A stretch of 64,000 nt of DNA from Bilabrum cf. latius (Eukaryota > Bigyra: Bicosoecida > Bigyra > Bicosoecida). A model generated the notes under the pieces. That model saw nothing but the letters and a program-made list of their open reading frames with translations, had not been told where the DNA came from and did no database searches. Shown in pieces: positions 1 to 12,037 of the stretch. Position 1 is the first letter of the stretch. Every line of letters begins with the position of its first letter. Both the position numbers and the translations under genes were made by a program. The stretch covers positions 372,001-436,000 of the forward strand of contig OZ237763.1 in the NCBI GenBank assembly GCA_965178125.1. Direction: 5' to 3'.

Positions 1-2
1 CC

Positions 3-1286
3 CACCTTGCCGCCTTGATGACCAACTCCACCAACAGCGATGCAACTGAGATGGTCTGCCTTATCAACGTCGCCACAGGGGCCTGCGACCTGCAGCTGGG
101 ACCAGTGCTGGGGAACAGCGCCACTGGACTCACTGCCGTGCACAACGGATACATCTGCCTGCAGACCTCCCCTGATTCCTCTCACATCTACTCCCGGGAC
201 CTGGCCTGCTGGCCCGGGCGCGGCAACCGCATCATCACGATGGACGTGGTACCAGAGGGCCCCGTGGAGGACTGGCAGGAGATCGAGGGAATCATGGGGC
301 GATTCGACGAGCAGGAGGGAGTGATTGTTTCCATGAAGCACCCGATCTACGACGAGGGCCTCTACTTTGTGCAGCTGGTCGCCCCCTCACCGAGCCCTTC
401 TCCCACCCCATCGAGCAGCCCCACGCCATCCGCGACTCCAAGCCCATCACCAACGCCGAGCGTCAGCAGCAGCCCCAGCACCTCGCCCACGCCGAGTGTC
501 AGCAGCAGCCCCAGCACCTCGCCCACGCCGAGTGTCAGCAGCAGCCCCAGCACCTCGCCCGTGCCCAGCCCATCAACGAGCGAGCTTCCGGCAGCAGCCG
601 TCAGCACGGTACCGCGCGGTAGACGCAAGGGCAGTACCCCTGCAAGTTCCTCCTCTACGTGCGCCCAAGGAGCCTCCGTGGAGACCTCGCAGCTGCTTCT
701 GCAGACTACCGTGTCGGTGGCTGACGCCACGGCAGCCGAGGTGGGCTGCGACAACGCAGCGACGGTCGTGGCCGCCGCTGCTGCCGCTGCCAGCATCCGA
801 GTCGACGAGGTGACCTACTGGCTGCAGAGTACCGAGTCCGGGGGCACCGAGCTGGTGCTGCAGATACCCGTGGAGACCAGGGAACAAGGGGAGCTGATCC
901 TGCAGGGGATCGAGACGGTGCTGGGTGACCCGGCGCAGACTGCGGCGCTGCTGGATTCAGCTCCCGCTGGGGCCTCTGTGTCTGCGTGGGACCGCAGCGA
1001 CGGGGACACGACGGCCATTCTGGACTCGCCGTACCTGGAGGACGGGGAGGACGACGATGGGCTTGATCTATGGATCATCGTGGTGATCGCTGTGGTGGGG
1101 GCTCTGGTTGTAGGCGGGGGACTTATGGCATGGTGCTGCTGCTGCGGAGGAGGAGCGTCCAGGGCCAAGGTGCATAAAGATGAGAATGCAAAGAACAAGG
1201 GCGATGCCAGTGGGAAGAGGCAGGCAGGGGCCCCGGCTGGGGGAGCGGCTTGGACTGGCGCTGGTGCTGGGGCGCAGGCCGTGTGA
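3..1286 (+). CDS. C-terminal part of a Ser/Pro-stalked single-pass membrane protein (5' end outside window)
   Basis: The frame is open from base 3, so the gene starts upstream; it ends at TGA. The visible 427 residues hold a short globular part, a stalk of Ser/Pro/Thr repeats (about bases 388-590), a folded region of about 110 residues, and a membrane helix near residues 355-376 (LWIIVVIAVVGALVV) followed by a CCCC cluster and a basic tail. The order stalk, folded domain, acidic linker, helix, Cys-rich juxtamembrane segment repeats in the FG-GAP protein at 54102-58522, so I infer a paralogue whose beta-propeller lies upstream of the window. A type I surface protein is the likely role; the ligand is unknown. 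No TAG codon occurs in this part. Confidence 0.75.
   Translation, partial: HLAALMTNSTNSDATEMVCLINVATGACDLQLGPVLGNSATGLTAVHNGYICLQTSPDSSHIYSRDLACWPGRGNRIITMDVVPEGPVEDWQEIEGIMGRFDEQEGVIVSMKHPIYDEGLYFVQLVAPSPSPSPTPSSSPTPSATPSPSPTPSVSSSPSTSPTPSVSSSPSTSPTPSVSSSPSTSPVPSPSTSELPAAAVSTVPRGRRKGSTPASSSSTCAQGASVETSQLLLQTTVSVADATAAEVGCDNAATVVAAAAAAASIRVDEVTYWLQSTESGGTELVLQIPVETREQGELILQGIETVLGDPAQTAALLDSAPAGASVSAWDRSDGDTTAILDSPYLEDGEDDDGLDLWIIVVIAVVGALVVGGGLMAWCCCCGGGASRAKVHKDENAKNKGDASGKRQAGAPAGGAAWTGAGAGAQAV
453..560 (+). repeat. Three tandem 36-bp coding repeats in the Ser/Pro stalk
   Basis: A 36-bp unit beginning acgccgag is repeated three times nearly perfectly and encodes TPSVSSSPSTSP. The length keeps the reading frame, so copy number can vary without breaking the protein. 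Confidence 0.85.
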
Positions 1287-1634
1287 GCGCATTGCATGTG
1301 GCCAAGACTAGAAAGGGCTAGGCCAGGCGGGCCTAAGAGGCTTTTCTTTTTGGGTTTAATCTCCGTGGTGACCATACTCTCGGGTGCACAATATGAGCAC
1401 CTGCGGCTTGATGGCCTACTCAGCAGTGCATGGCCTTGTTGCTAAAACTTAACAATCTCTACCAACTTGCGTGGTGCTTGCGTAAGCCGTGCGCCACTTT
1501 TTCCTTTGGGTCGCGGTCTTCCGTCAACCACACACAAGGGCCTGAGGGTTTGACCGCCTTGTTGATTCACCCTGCGATACATACATGCAGTCATGCACAA
1601 GTTGACGAATAAATTTAACCATTCATTCTATCTA
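1287..1634. other. Intergenic spacer between convergent genes
   Basis: About 350 bp between the stop of the membrane protein and the stop of the LEA-like gene on the other strand. I see no gene. An aataaa-like run near base 1608 could serve 3' processing, but this is only suggestive. Confidence 0.4.
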
Positions 1635-2042
1635 TCATTTCCCATCCTCCCCGTCCTGCTTGCCCCCGTCCTCCCCCTTCCCTTCGTCCATGCCCAGCGC
1701 AGAGCTCACCGCCTCTGAGGTCGCGTCCATCGCCCCGGCCAGGCCCTCCCGTCGCACCTCCTTCCCCTCCGGTACGATAGCCTTTGCTGCCGATTCGCGA
1801 GTGGCGTCCGACTGCTCCTTGGTGTAGTCTGCCGCGTCGGAGGCAGTCTGAGCCACGGCGTTGTACGCGTCGGAAGCGGCCTGGCCCACGGCGCTGCCTA
1901 CTTCGCTGACTGCACCCGATGCCTTGTCAGCGGCGCCTTCAGCGTGCTGCATGGTTTTACTTTTAGTGTCATGGTCTGATGCGGAAGCCATGATGTGTGG
2001 ATTGCTCTGCGTGTTGTGGCCGGAGAGGTTGGATTCGGCCAT
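1635..2042 (-). CDS. LEA-like small hydrophilic protein
   Basis: This 135-residue protein starts MAESNLSGH and ends at TGA. It is hydrophilic and rich in Ala, Ser, Asp, Lys and Glu, with repeated helical stretches such as AADKASGAVSEVGSAVGQAA and AYNAVAQTASDAADYTKEQ. That pattern resembles group 3 late-embryogenesis-abundant proteins, which protect membranes and proteins during water loss. It has no signal peptide or membrane helix and ends in a charged Gly/Asp/Lys tail. Open frame continues upstream without ATG, so this ATG is the best start. The LEA assignment rests on composition and periodicity only. Confidence 0.65.
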   Translation of the reverse strand: MAESNLSGHNTQSNPHIMASASDHDTKSKTMQHAEGAADKASGAVSEVGSAVGQAASDAYNAVAQTASDAADYTKEQSDATRESAAKAIVPEGKEVRREGLAGAMDATSEAVSSALGMDEGKGEDGGKQDGEDGK

Positions 2043-2303
2043 TGGTACGTGGTCGGAACACTCGGCAAAACCAAGCAAATCCCCGCATTATTCGGCTCAA
2101 TTCGCAAGTTTCGAAGTATCACACGAATAACATGTACAATACTTCCCACTACCATAGATACGTGGCTCTTACTTTATCTATTGTCTTGATTTGTGAGTGT
2201 CGAAGGGCGAATTGGGCTCGATATATAATTCCGAATCTAATTCCGAATCCATTCAACAGTTCCGGTATAGGCCGAACCAGAACCGAAGAATCAAAACCGT
2301 GGC

Positions 2304-5300
2304 TCAGCTTCCAGGCGCAGCAAGCTCCTCCGGCAACACGATCACCCGGGCGGCCTCCTCTGTGCTCCCGCCGACCAGCTCCAAAGCGGGCACGAACGCC
2401 ATGCCGTGCTTTTCCCCTGTGCTTCTGCCCCGACCGAATTCGCAATCAGGATCCACGCCACCACCCGAGGACTTTGCATCGCTGCCTGAAACTAAAGTTC
2501 GACCAGCCAGTCCGCCCACGAGCGCAGCGGCCTTTCCGTCCAGCGATCCATCGGTGGAGTCACGAGAAGTGCCTGCCTTCTCTGCCGCAGCAAGTGCCAC
2601 CACAAGTGGGTCACTCGTCACACCGGATGGTTCACTCGTCACACCTGATAGCCGAATACCATCCGGTGAATTCTGCTTCTCCCCGCCCGCATACCCATCG
2701 CCTTCGCTTTCAAGGCCCCTCCTCACTTCGGCCAGCAGCTGCTCGTCCGTCGGCGGCCAGGACCGCTTGCCGGGCACGCCAGCACCACCCTCCCCAGCAG
2801 TTGCAGCAGCAGCACCACCACCTAAAGCATCGCCAGAGCTGCCCTGCGCCGCCTCCCGCGCCCTGGTGATGCACGTTTCCAGGTCCCTTACCAGGCGGCT
2901 GCCCGTTCCTTTATCTCCCAGGGGGCATTCGAGGGCAGCGGCAACACCTCGGAGGCTACTGACGGTGCTCGGCGAGGCGATGCAGCGCAGGACCGCCTCC
3001 TCCTTCTCGAACTCATCTCTCCTGGAGTTAGGTACCACGCGCTTATGCGAGTCTCTGCTCTTTCTCTTCGCTCTGCGCCTGCCGAACTCCTCCGCGGCGG
3101 AGTGCTGCCTGTGCGTGTACCTCCTATGCGCCTCTGCGGATGTCCTCACCGACCGCCTCCCGAAATCGATGCCCGTCACGTCCTTGGCCGCCATGGTGGA
3201 GAACATGGAGACCTTGGTGGCCTGGCTCTGACGAGACCAGGAAGACGACCCGGAGGCAGCCGATGCCCCACTGGCTCCCGTCACCCCAGACATGCCAGAC
3301 AGCACGGAGCTCACGCCGGTGGCCACAGATCCGGCAATGCTGGAAGAGTCCGTGAAGATGCTCTGGGCGTCGCCGAAGCCCCGTTCTCCGTCGGCTTGCC
3401 GAAGCAGCATGGCGTTGCCAAGCCTCGTGTCCTGCGCGAACCGATACAGGGCCTCAACCTCTGCGTCGCCGAGTCCGGAGGCGTCCTCACCGACCAGCTG
3501 AGGCACGGTTGCTGCCGCGACGCCACGAACGACCTCGGCAGGCTGCGCCTGAGCGGCAGCCGCCAGCAGTGCGGGCATGTCGGTCCCTTCCTCGCCGAAG
3601 CTCTTGTACAGCTCGAAGAGGGTCATGCCGGCCCTGGCCCGCCTCACCGAGGTGACAGCACGCATGGCAGCAGGGAGATTCGCGCTGTCCGATTGCACCT
3701 TCTGCAGCGTGTCTCGGGCGACACGCCGCGCGAGAGGAGCCAGAGCAGTCTCCACAAAGTCTTCTCGACCCGCGTCCTTGGCGACTTGCGCGGCCGCTTG
3801 GAAATCGAAGGCACCGGTGACCTCCACGCCAGAGGTTTCGTCCTCGTCCCCGTCCCCGTCCTCGTCCTCGCCAACGGCTGCAAGGCCGGCAAAGCCACCG
3901 CTGCTGATGCCACCGCCGCCGCCGCCGCCGCTAGTTTGCCTAGAACCGAAATCAATCACTCGGTTCGAGACGGTGGCCAGCAACACACTCGGCGCAGGCG
4001 GCTCACCACCTGCGGCACCGGACGCGGCGCCATCAGCAGCTGATCCTCCCGCCATGGCGCCAAACACACCGCCGGGCCCGTCCTCGCTGCTATCGGAATC
4101 GCTGTCATCTTCCACGCCCCCAGGATCGGCGGACTTCGACTCCAACGCGCCTGGCTCCTTTGACACGTCACAGACAGCATCGGCCACGAAGCCCGCCTTC
4201 TCGCCGTCATCCAAAGCCTGCTCCTCAGCATCGCTGGCTCGCTCCAACCTCCACAAGCAGTGCCGCAGCAAGCCAATAGCGAGAGGATACGCCCCACCGC
4301 ACAGCATGTGGGTCTCATCCTTTGACCCCTCCGTGTCCGCCGCTCGCAGTAGAGAAGCGCCTGGGGGGCGCACCACTGCCCCGCCGCACAGCAGCAGCGC
4401 GCGTTCCTCTACGGCATTTGCTGCCAGCAGCTCCGAGGCCGCAGCTCTGCCACGACCAGCAGAAATCAGCTGTACGCGAGCTTCAGTGGGGGACGCAAAA
4501 TCGCCGAGGCCTTGCTCCTCGAGTGAGCCAGCGGCGGATGCATCAGCAGCACCACCAGCGGCACCTGTCACAACGCCCTGGACACCCTGCGCACTGGCCG
4601 TTGCCGCCAGCACTGACGGTCGCGCTAGTTCCAGGGCATTCGTCCTGTCATCATCTAGCCGCGCGAGCTCGTTGGCCATGCATGTGGGTACAACTTGGCG
4701 GAACGTCTCCCGGTTCGCGTCCTCGCTCGAGATATCGTCAAGCAGCGAGCGGCAGGACGCTACGGCAGCTTCGTCCTCGGGGCAGCATGCGAGTGCGCAA
4801 GCCGCTGCGGCGTGCAGGGGTACCACGCATGACCTGAGCAGCCGAGCCGCCTGGTGGAACTCCGCGGCCACGTCAGCCACATCACCGCTCAGCTCCTCGC
4901 GAGCTGCCTGCAGCCTCTGCTTGGCCGTCCTCCCCGGCATGCTTCCACCCGCGGCTGCGACCATCCTGGCGGCAAGGCCGTCCTTTGTGATGGCTGCAGA
5001 CACCTCTGCGCTCCTTCGGGCTGCCGCCATCTGCAGCAGCTACAGCGCCCACGCGACTCGAAGGGCGTCGTGGGCACGGGGGTGCAGGGCCGGGGATACC
5101 TTACCATTGATCTTCTCAAAGAGGTCCTGCTTGCCGGCGAGGCCACGGAGGAACTTGAGCGGCTGGCTGGCGGCGGCGCTTTCCTCCTCGTCGACGCCGT
5201 CATCTGCGGCGAGCCGTGTCCTCTCAAGGGATAGTGCGGTGGCACCTTCCAGTGCCTTGTGTCCCGTTCGGTACGGGGCTCGAGAGGATGCCAGCCCAAC

Positions 5301-8300
5301 GCAGGTCGCGATCACGTTGTCCCACTGCTTCAGGTGCAGGTCAACAGCGAGCCTCAGCCGTCTGGCTGCTAGCGCTTGGGCGGGAGGTAAGGGATCCACC
5401 CAGCCCGATGCAGGGGACTCCACCGGGGGTGTAGGCACGGCCGATTCCGCGACTGCGTTTAGCCTGCCGACCCGCCGGAGCAACGCGGCGCGAGGGGCCG
5501 GATCCGCGCCGGTGATCTCCTGCACGAGGGCCGCAAGATCGGGGCGGTAAGTGGCCAAAGCTGCATCGCAGAGCGACTGGCTGTGTGCGAGCAGAGCCAG
5601 GTGCCTCAGTGCCTGCTCATGGGACACAATCGGCCTGACCCCAATCCCAACGGCGGCGCGTGCAGCGGACACCACGGCGAGGGCATCGACAAGCTGGGGA
5701 GGGCTGTGCCTAGCATGGGCTGTGAGGAGTGACAGCACCATCTTGCTGCCGCCGCCGGCCTTCGGTCCGAGCACGGAAGGCAGCTCCGCGCGGATGGCGG
5801 CCGCTGCGGCCAGGCACACCACGTTGGCCTTTTCGGCTACCACCGCAGTTCTCTGCAAGAACCCCTGGGGTCGCTCGCCCGGCGGGGGCCTGTACCGCTG
5901 CACAGACACGTCGTCGTCGGCAGCGTTCGCCAGCAGCAGGTCAAGCCTATCATGCGCGTCTGCTCCTAGCTGTCGCACCAAGGCACGGATTCCACTCTCC
6001 TCGGGCAGCGCGTCTAAACTTGCCCGCACCGTGTCCATCGATGGCGCCTCGGCGGGTACGCCTGCCCTGAGAAATGGAGTACCAAGGAAGAACCCGGCTG
6101 GGTCGTAATCCACCAGCAGATTCATGTCTACTCGCTGCGCCCGGCACAGCTCAAGGGCAGCTGCGTATCCCCTCGAGGCGATAAGCCGACGGATGACGCC
6201 AAGCACCAGGGCACGGGGGCGGATCTGCTCCAAATTCCCTCGCGGCATCTGAAGGGTTACCGTGGTGGAGCCCGTGCCGTTAGGCACCGCCACTATCCTG
6301 GCGCCGAGCTCCACGGCACGTCTCAATCCTGCGTCCGAGGCAGCGGCTTCAGCAAGTGCGTGCGACATGGCGGCCTCTGCGGCTGCACTCTGCGTGGCTG
6401 GCACTGCTGCTACTGCTGCTGCTGCTTCAGAAGCGGTCGCGGCAGGAGCGGTCGCGGGTACTTCCGCGGACTCTTTTTCTGCTTCTACCACCATGAGGCG
6501 GAGAGTGTCTCGAGACACCACGCAGAGAGCGGGCTGCGGCGCACCGCCCCCACCAGCCGTGGGATCAGCGTCGATATGGGACCCAAGCAGAGCCGACTGG
6601 TTCACCGGTCCGCCTGACCCGCTCCCTGCGCCTGACGTGGCGGCACCGTCGGTCGATTCGCCTTGCACGGCTGCGGCTGCCAGCTGCATGGCGCCTTCGG
6701 TTTGCACCCGCGCGGCAAGGGCAACGAACAGCACTGCGCGCTGGCCGCCATGCACAGCAACGGATGATGCCGCCGGGCACAGGAGATGCCCGTTTACGTA
6801 CAAACGCTGGGAGCGCGAAGACAGGCCCACAACCTCACCGCAAGACAGTCCGCCCGGAAGCCCTGTGCCAGAGCCAGTCGGACCCTCAGTTGGGATCCAT
6901 ACGATCTCCTCGCACGGCTCTGGGAAGGCAAACAGAGGTGCAGGCACCCCATCAGTGGGACGCACAGCAGCCAGCCGGCTGCTCGAATCCGCTGCGCTTG
7001 TTCCGTCCATGGCGACCAGCAGAGAGGTGGCGCCAGACTCCACGCAGCTGACCTATCCCCCAACTGACTGCAACAGGAGCCTCCTGGCCTCTTCGGCTGA
7101 CGGCGTCACGCTCGGCGCTGACAGGCGGATCATCTCCTGGCCAGCGCGGCCAGCGAGTGACTCGCAGCTAGTGGCCGCAACATGCAGCACTGAGATCGTG
7201 CCGCTGCCGCCATCACCGCTAGCCGGCCCCAGATCCACGCGGACCACCAGCTCCGCGACCGCCTGGTGCTACGCGCTGGCACCGCCAGTGCCGCTCGCCT
7301 GCGCTCTGCAGAGGGCTGCCAGACACAAGTCAAAGGAAGCCTCGCTCCTTACAGCGCTGCCGATCCAGCACAGGTCGTGCGCCGTGACCAAGTCAACGGA
7401 CACTTCGCTGCCCGCAGGGCCAAAGCCGTAGCCGGTCGCAGCGATTGTCTTGCCGTCGCCGAGTCGCACGGCCGCCGATTCTGTGTGGCAGCCCACCGGT
7501 GGACCATGGGCCCTTCCTGCTTTGGCATCTGCGGATCGGGGCGGTCGCAGCCGAGGCGCAACCACAGCGAGCATGCCACCGGAGCAAAGCACTGCAGAGG
7601 CTCCGTCCCCTGAAGCGAGGACAGCCGCCAGCGTCCCGGCTCCTGGCAGAATTAATCTTGCGTCTTGTGCTGTCGCAAGCAAGGGGGCATGCTGCTCATC
7701 TGCAGGCGCCAACGCGATCGACTGCACGGGGGCAGGCAGCCCGAGCGACGCATACGACATGGGCGGTGGCACCAGTGGGCCCGCCGTCGGTGTGAGCAGC
7801 AGCTGCCTATCATCTGACACCACGGTGGTGCCCAACCGCCCGCTGCACACTGCCGCTCCCCACCGGAACCGAAGCTTCTGCACCTGCGCGGGCACGCCGG
7901 GACCCCCGCTCACCAGGACCCACAGTCCCCTTGGGTCTTCCTGATCCCACTCCACCTGCTGCACGAACAGCCCAGGAGAGAACGACGCACCGTCACGCTC
8001 CTGATCCCCGCTGCTGCTACCAGCTGCAGCTGTCTGCCCCCCATCGGTAGCCTCAGCCTGTGGCGATCCAGCACCGCTGCCTGCTGCTGCCGCCTGAGCC
8101 TCTGGCCTCAGGTGCTCGGGCCGCAGCGAGGTCACAGGCAGGACACCACCGTCTCTGTACTGACCCCCTCCGGCTGCAGAGCCCCTCGCCCTGGCAGCTG
8201 CGTCCACCTTGCTCCCGCCACCCACCCCTCCAATCACCCTGACGGCACGCTCCGCTGCAGCGAGGTCCCCATACCTTCTCTCGAACTTGGCGTACCAGTG

Positions 8301-9558
8301 GTAGTTGCCGCGCACCCACACCTGCAGCACGCTCCACTGCGGGATGACGCCCCGGCCAGACCCTGCACCGTTCTACTCACTCGTCACACCAGCGCTCTCC
8401 GTGGGGCCCAGTACCACGCAGAGCGCCTCGCCGCCGCTGCCTCCTCCGGCGCCCCTGCCCCACTGCAGGTGGGTGACGGCCGCGAGCGCGGGGTCAGCGC
8501 ACGGAATCACGAATTCTCCGTGTCTGAGTCCGTTCCTCTCGAACAGGATCACAGAGAGCTGTTCCCGCCGCAGGTCTGCCTGGGATGCGGCGACCAGGGC
8601 TCCGCTGGGGGACCAGCACAACGGCCCCTGCCTCGCCCCCCTTGCTCGTTCCACGCCTGTGCCCGACGGGCAGCTCCTCAAGGGGCCACCCGCGAGCACG
8701 CCCTCCACTGCGCTGCCGTTTTCGTGCCTCCCGATGCCGTGCGGTCGCAGGTCCTGGGTGTAGACGCGGATGCAGGGGCCAGCCAGGTCGCCCGCACCGC
8801 GCTTGGGAGCTAGCGGAGCGGCGGCGCCGGCTTTTTCGAGGATGGCGCCCACATCGGATACTCCAGGCTTTGATTTTCCTTGCGTGTGTGATCCAGCTTC
8901 GGACTGGTCGCACAGGACAGCGAGGTACTGTCCATCGGTTCTCCACGCCATCGAGAGAGAGCTGCTCGCTCGCATTGGCACGGGCTGCGGCATCTCAGCG
9001 AGGGGTTCCCACTCTGAAGTCAAGACAATCATTGCACCCCCAGATTCTGCTACCCCGGTGGATCGAGTCGCGAGCATCATCACTTCTTGGTCCGCGCTGT
9101 GGCTCATTCCAGCGATTCCCTGCGGTGACAAAGCAGCCAGAGCCAGTGGCGCAGGACTAATCAGTGAACACACACAAAGGATCAAATTGATTCTTAGAGC
9201 AACTTGTTCTTACTCCTTCAATTTGACCGACTTCCTCAACCTCTACCGTGCGACAGTCCACGGATACTATCGTTCCGGTGCCAGTTGCACAGAGCACGGC
9301 CTACGCGTCCGTCCAAAACGATGCATGCTCCCAATCAAGGCGCTTTCCATCGCCGCCTGTGGATCCCAATTCAATCTACCAGAGCACTTTCTTTTGAGCG
9401 GGTCTAGCGGCAACAAGAGTGCCGTTCCTGGTCAGGACAAACACAGTCTGCGACAGGTGATCTGTTGCCATGGTGGCAGGCTCCTCGCAAGCCTTGACTC
9501 CAGCTTCATGTTCTTTGAGGACAATGATGTCTTCTCCGCTGAATAAAACGTTCCTCAT
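2304..9558 (-). CDS. ELP1: Elongator complex protein 1 (ELP1/IKAP), two exons, six TAG codons
   Basis: The model is complement(join(2304..9119,9214..9558)), 2,386 residues, ending TGA. ELP1 is the scaffold of Elongator, which modifies wobble uridines in tRNA. The start MRNVLF resembles MRN of known ELP1. N-terminal WD-type beta-propeller segments include ILFERNGLRHGEF and the family motif GNYHWY near residue 385. An alpha-helical solenoid follows, then a C-terminal Ser-rich plus basic stretch (RRRAKRKSRDSHKR, near residue 2,100) matching the tRNA-binding basic region of ELP1. The intron 9120..9213 (GTAAGA...CAG) keeps phase 0. In-frame TAG codons begin (low coordinate) at 9376, 9301, 8373, 7269, 7053 and 5040; the flanking blocks all share one frame. 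The protein is almost twice the usual length of about 1,330 because of low-complexity Ala/Gly/Ser insertions. It is the longest gene here and is read opposite to several large shadow frames. Confidence 0.93.
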
Positions 9559-10153
9559 GCAGGACTTGGATCCTGGCGAAGTGCAACAAGAAAGTTGGAA
9601 GCTGCGCTTCCCGGAATTAAAAATGGATCCCCAAGGCATGCGGGGACTGTGTTGTAGAATTCGGACGAAGCGTGTAGCTCCAATCAAGCCCTTCCTTCTG
9701 TTTTCGCGCTTTAGGCATGCAGATGTGGGTGCCTTGCGGGCAACACCATCTTTGGACCGACGGAGTTCGCACGGTGACATGCTGGTTTCGGTATGCAGGG
9801 TGCCCATGAGTGATTTGGATGAAGATTGGAGTTGGGCTGAACCCGCATGGCGATTTCTGGATATCAGAGGTGGCAAGGCCACCCGACTAGGGGTTGATTT
9901 CAAGGCAGCACCAGACGCCTGGCACCCTGCTAGTTTGCACAAAGGTGATTTCAACGGCTGCTTTAATACACGCGCATCGATTCTTTTCCTGCGACATAAG
10001 CTGGGACCGCGAGATACAGCAAAGGCGGTCGACATCCGTGAGTGGCGGCGGAAGCTGGGTGATGAGGACAACGAAATGCTGGTCCCACATTCCTCTGATC
10101 AGGTATCTGGTATCATTTATCAAACAGTGTGGCCTCATCAATTAAAACAATAA
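9557..10153 (+). CDS. Doubtful open frame upstream of ELP1
   Basis: A 198-codon frame (MQDLDPGEVQQESW... ending in TAA) runs away from ELP1 and would share the CATG at the ELP1 start codon. Composition is not obviously low complexity, but I recognise no domain, and a start codon overlapping the start of a divergent gene leaves no room for promoters. The region is AT-richer than neighbouring coding DNA, so it may simply be intergenic. The rest of the 9559-10556 spacer shows nothing I can support. Confidence 0.25.
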   Translation: MQDLDPGEVQQESWKLRFPELKMDPQGMRGLCCRIRTKRVAPIKPFLLFSRFRHADVGALRATPSLDRRSSHGDMLVSVCRVPMSDLDEDWSWAEPAWRFLDIRGGKATRLGVDFKAAPDAWHPASLHKGDFNGCFNTRASILFLRHKLGPRDTAKAVDIREWRRKLGDEDNEMLVPHSSDQVSGIIYQTVWPHQLKQ

Positions 10154-10556
10154 CCGTCATCGTAGCTCTTTGGTTTGAATTTTCTAGTCATTGGCCCAAT
10201 TCAAGCAGACAACAACGCAGCAAGGAAAACATCGGCACGATCTCGGCCCTGCACTTACTTTGCGAGTCAACCGTGCATGAAATAAATCTTTTCGCCAATA
10301 CAAATGGTTGAACTATAGATTGAGCCGCAAGCGCTAGAATATGCGAGCTAGTCGAATGAATGGTCGTTTGAGCGAATCACCACGAGCTCCAAGCGAACCT
10401 TCGGCATCCTGACCCTCAAGTGGCACTTGACAAGTGCGGCCCGACGGCAGCCCAGAACCCTTGCATGCATGGCCACGCTATGCAGCATCGTAGTCTAGAC
10501 TGGGTCAAAAGCGCCACTCCGAGCCCACCAGACCCCCGGGCCCGTCACTCGCGCTC

Positions 10557-10655
10557 TCAGAGCCCCACCACGGCTCCCCCTGCCAGGCACACTCCGGCGG
10601 TCAGCAGCCCGCCCGCCATGACGGACGCAGCCAGCGAGCTCCCGCTGCCTCCTCC
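10557..10655 (-). repeat. 99-bp 3' coding end identical to 12038-12136
   Basis: The last 99 bp of family members 1 and 2, counted inward from the stop codon, appear identical, and the sequence just past both stops (gacccccgggcccgtcactc) also matches. The rest of the genes has diverged much more, which suggests recent gene conversion. Confidence 0.85.
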
Positions 10656-11755
10656 GCCACCGTTACAGGTGGAACTGGATCCCTTGTCGTAGGCGGCACG
10701 GTTGCCGTCCAGAATAGTGGCGGAGGCCTCGTTCAAACCGGCGTTCCGAGCGGCGTCCATGGATGGCTGGGGATCGCTGCCCGCGAGGTAGACGTTGCCG
10801 CTCTGCTTGGCAACCACGAACGTGATGTACCCAACGGACTGGCCATTCAGGGTGGCGGATCCAGCCACGAAGATGATGTCGGTGGCTCCCTGTGCGGCGA
10901 TGGCATTGGTGGAGTCCTCCATGGTGATCACGAGGGTGGCATCGCCGTTCGCCGTGACGGTGGATCCCGTGACGCAGTAGGTCGCATCGTTCTCGTTCGA
11001 GTCGTAGTACCCTCTGTAGGCCGAGACGAATCCGCTGGCGCTGCCTGTCCAGGTCACAGTGATGCCATCATCGTCAGCGGAGCCTGGATCATCGTCGGCA
11101 CCGCCTCCCCCGCTGGAAGAGCCTGCGATGGATGATTGAAGGCTTGCCGATTGCGTGCATGTGGGTACAAATGCAATTTAGGGGGTAGAATGTACGGTGA
11201 AGCATGGTTATGCTCGCGCTTAGTAAGACCCGCACCGATTGGATCCGTCCTATTTTCCTAGATCCGATCGAGCGTGTCAGATCCAGTGGCCCGATCCAGC
11301 CTGGCAGAGCTGCCAGGTACAGCTGCTGATTCGGGAGGCTTGAGCCCCGTTTGCTCGACAAACAGCTCAACGCCATTCACCGGATACGTAAATGCATCCA
11401 CGGCCTCAAGCATGATCGACACAGAACACTCCAAAGGGCGCCAAGCCGGCCCACCACTGGCGTCGCCAACGTACGAGGGACCGGTGAATCTACCAGCACT
11501 ACCTCAGCGTTGGAACACAGGGCTCCCCAAGCTAGCGATGCCGTTTGAATGAAATTTATATCAATTCTCACATGATGCACGCCGGGACCCCTGGCAGGAT
11601 CCGTACTGGTTGTTGCAAAGCTGTGCCGTGCAGCTACCGCAGTCCGAGACGTCGGTTGAGCCCTGATCCACGCCGTTGCAGATGCATTCGCAGCTCTCTT
11701 GTGCTTGTGCCGAGAAGGCAAGCACTCCGAAAGTTATGGCGGCGATAGTAAGCAT
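10557..11755 (-). CDS. Secreted Cys-rich protein, tandem family member 1
   Basis: The model is complement(join(10557..11122,11572..11755)), 249 residues, ending TGA. Exon 1 encodes a signal peptide (MLTIAAITFGVLAFSAQAQ) and a Cys-rich head with spacing CxCxC, DCGSCT, LC and GSC. Exon 2 encodes a Gly/Asp linker, a probable beta-rich domain containing TYCVTGSTV and TLNGQSVGYITFV, a helical region, and a hydrophobic C-terminus that could be a membrane helix or GPI signal. The donor is ATGTGAGAA and the acceptor catcgcag. The gene has no TAG codon and carries CAG at the NGQS position where its neighbour at 12038-13073 has TAG. I do not recognise the family; it is probably extracellular. Confidence 0.85.
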
Positions 11756-12037
11756 GTTTAGTACCCTGCTTTTGGTGTTTTCCACGAGCCGCGAAGTGTG
11801 TGTGGCTCGGTTTGGTTGGATCTTTATTTCCGGAATCGCAATTGATGGTCGCAACACTTCCTAATCTGCATATCCACACAGTGACGTGCGATTTCCAGAT
11901 GCACAACTCTCGAGTGACCGCAGGATCGGTTCGGCGATCACCAGTCGAGGTGCAGGCCTCAGATTCCCAGGACTAGCATGTCCTCATGTCCTCCAGAGAA
12001 CGCGTCTCCATCAGACCCCCGGGCCCGTCACTCGCTC

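Noticed and set aside
3577-5550. A 657-codon plus-strand open frame opposite ELP1
   Set aside because: It is the antisense of a high-GC coding region, rich in Ser/Ala/Arg without motifs; ELP1 motifs on the other strand are clear. Similar long antisense frames at 5551-7431, 23056-24045 and 24925-25746 were dropped for the same reason.
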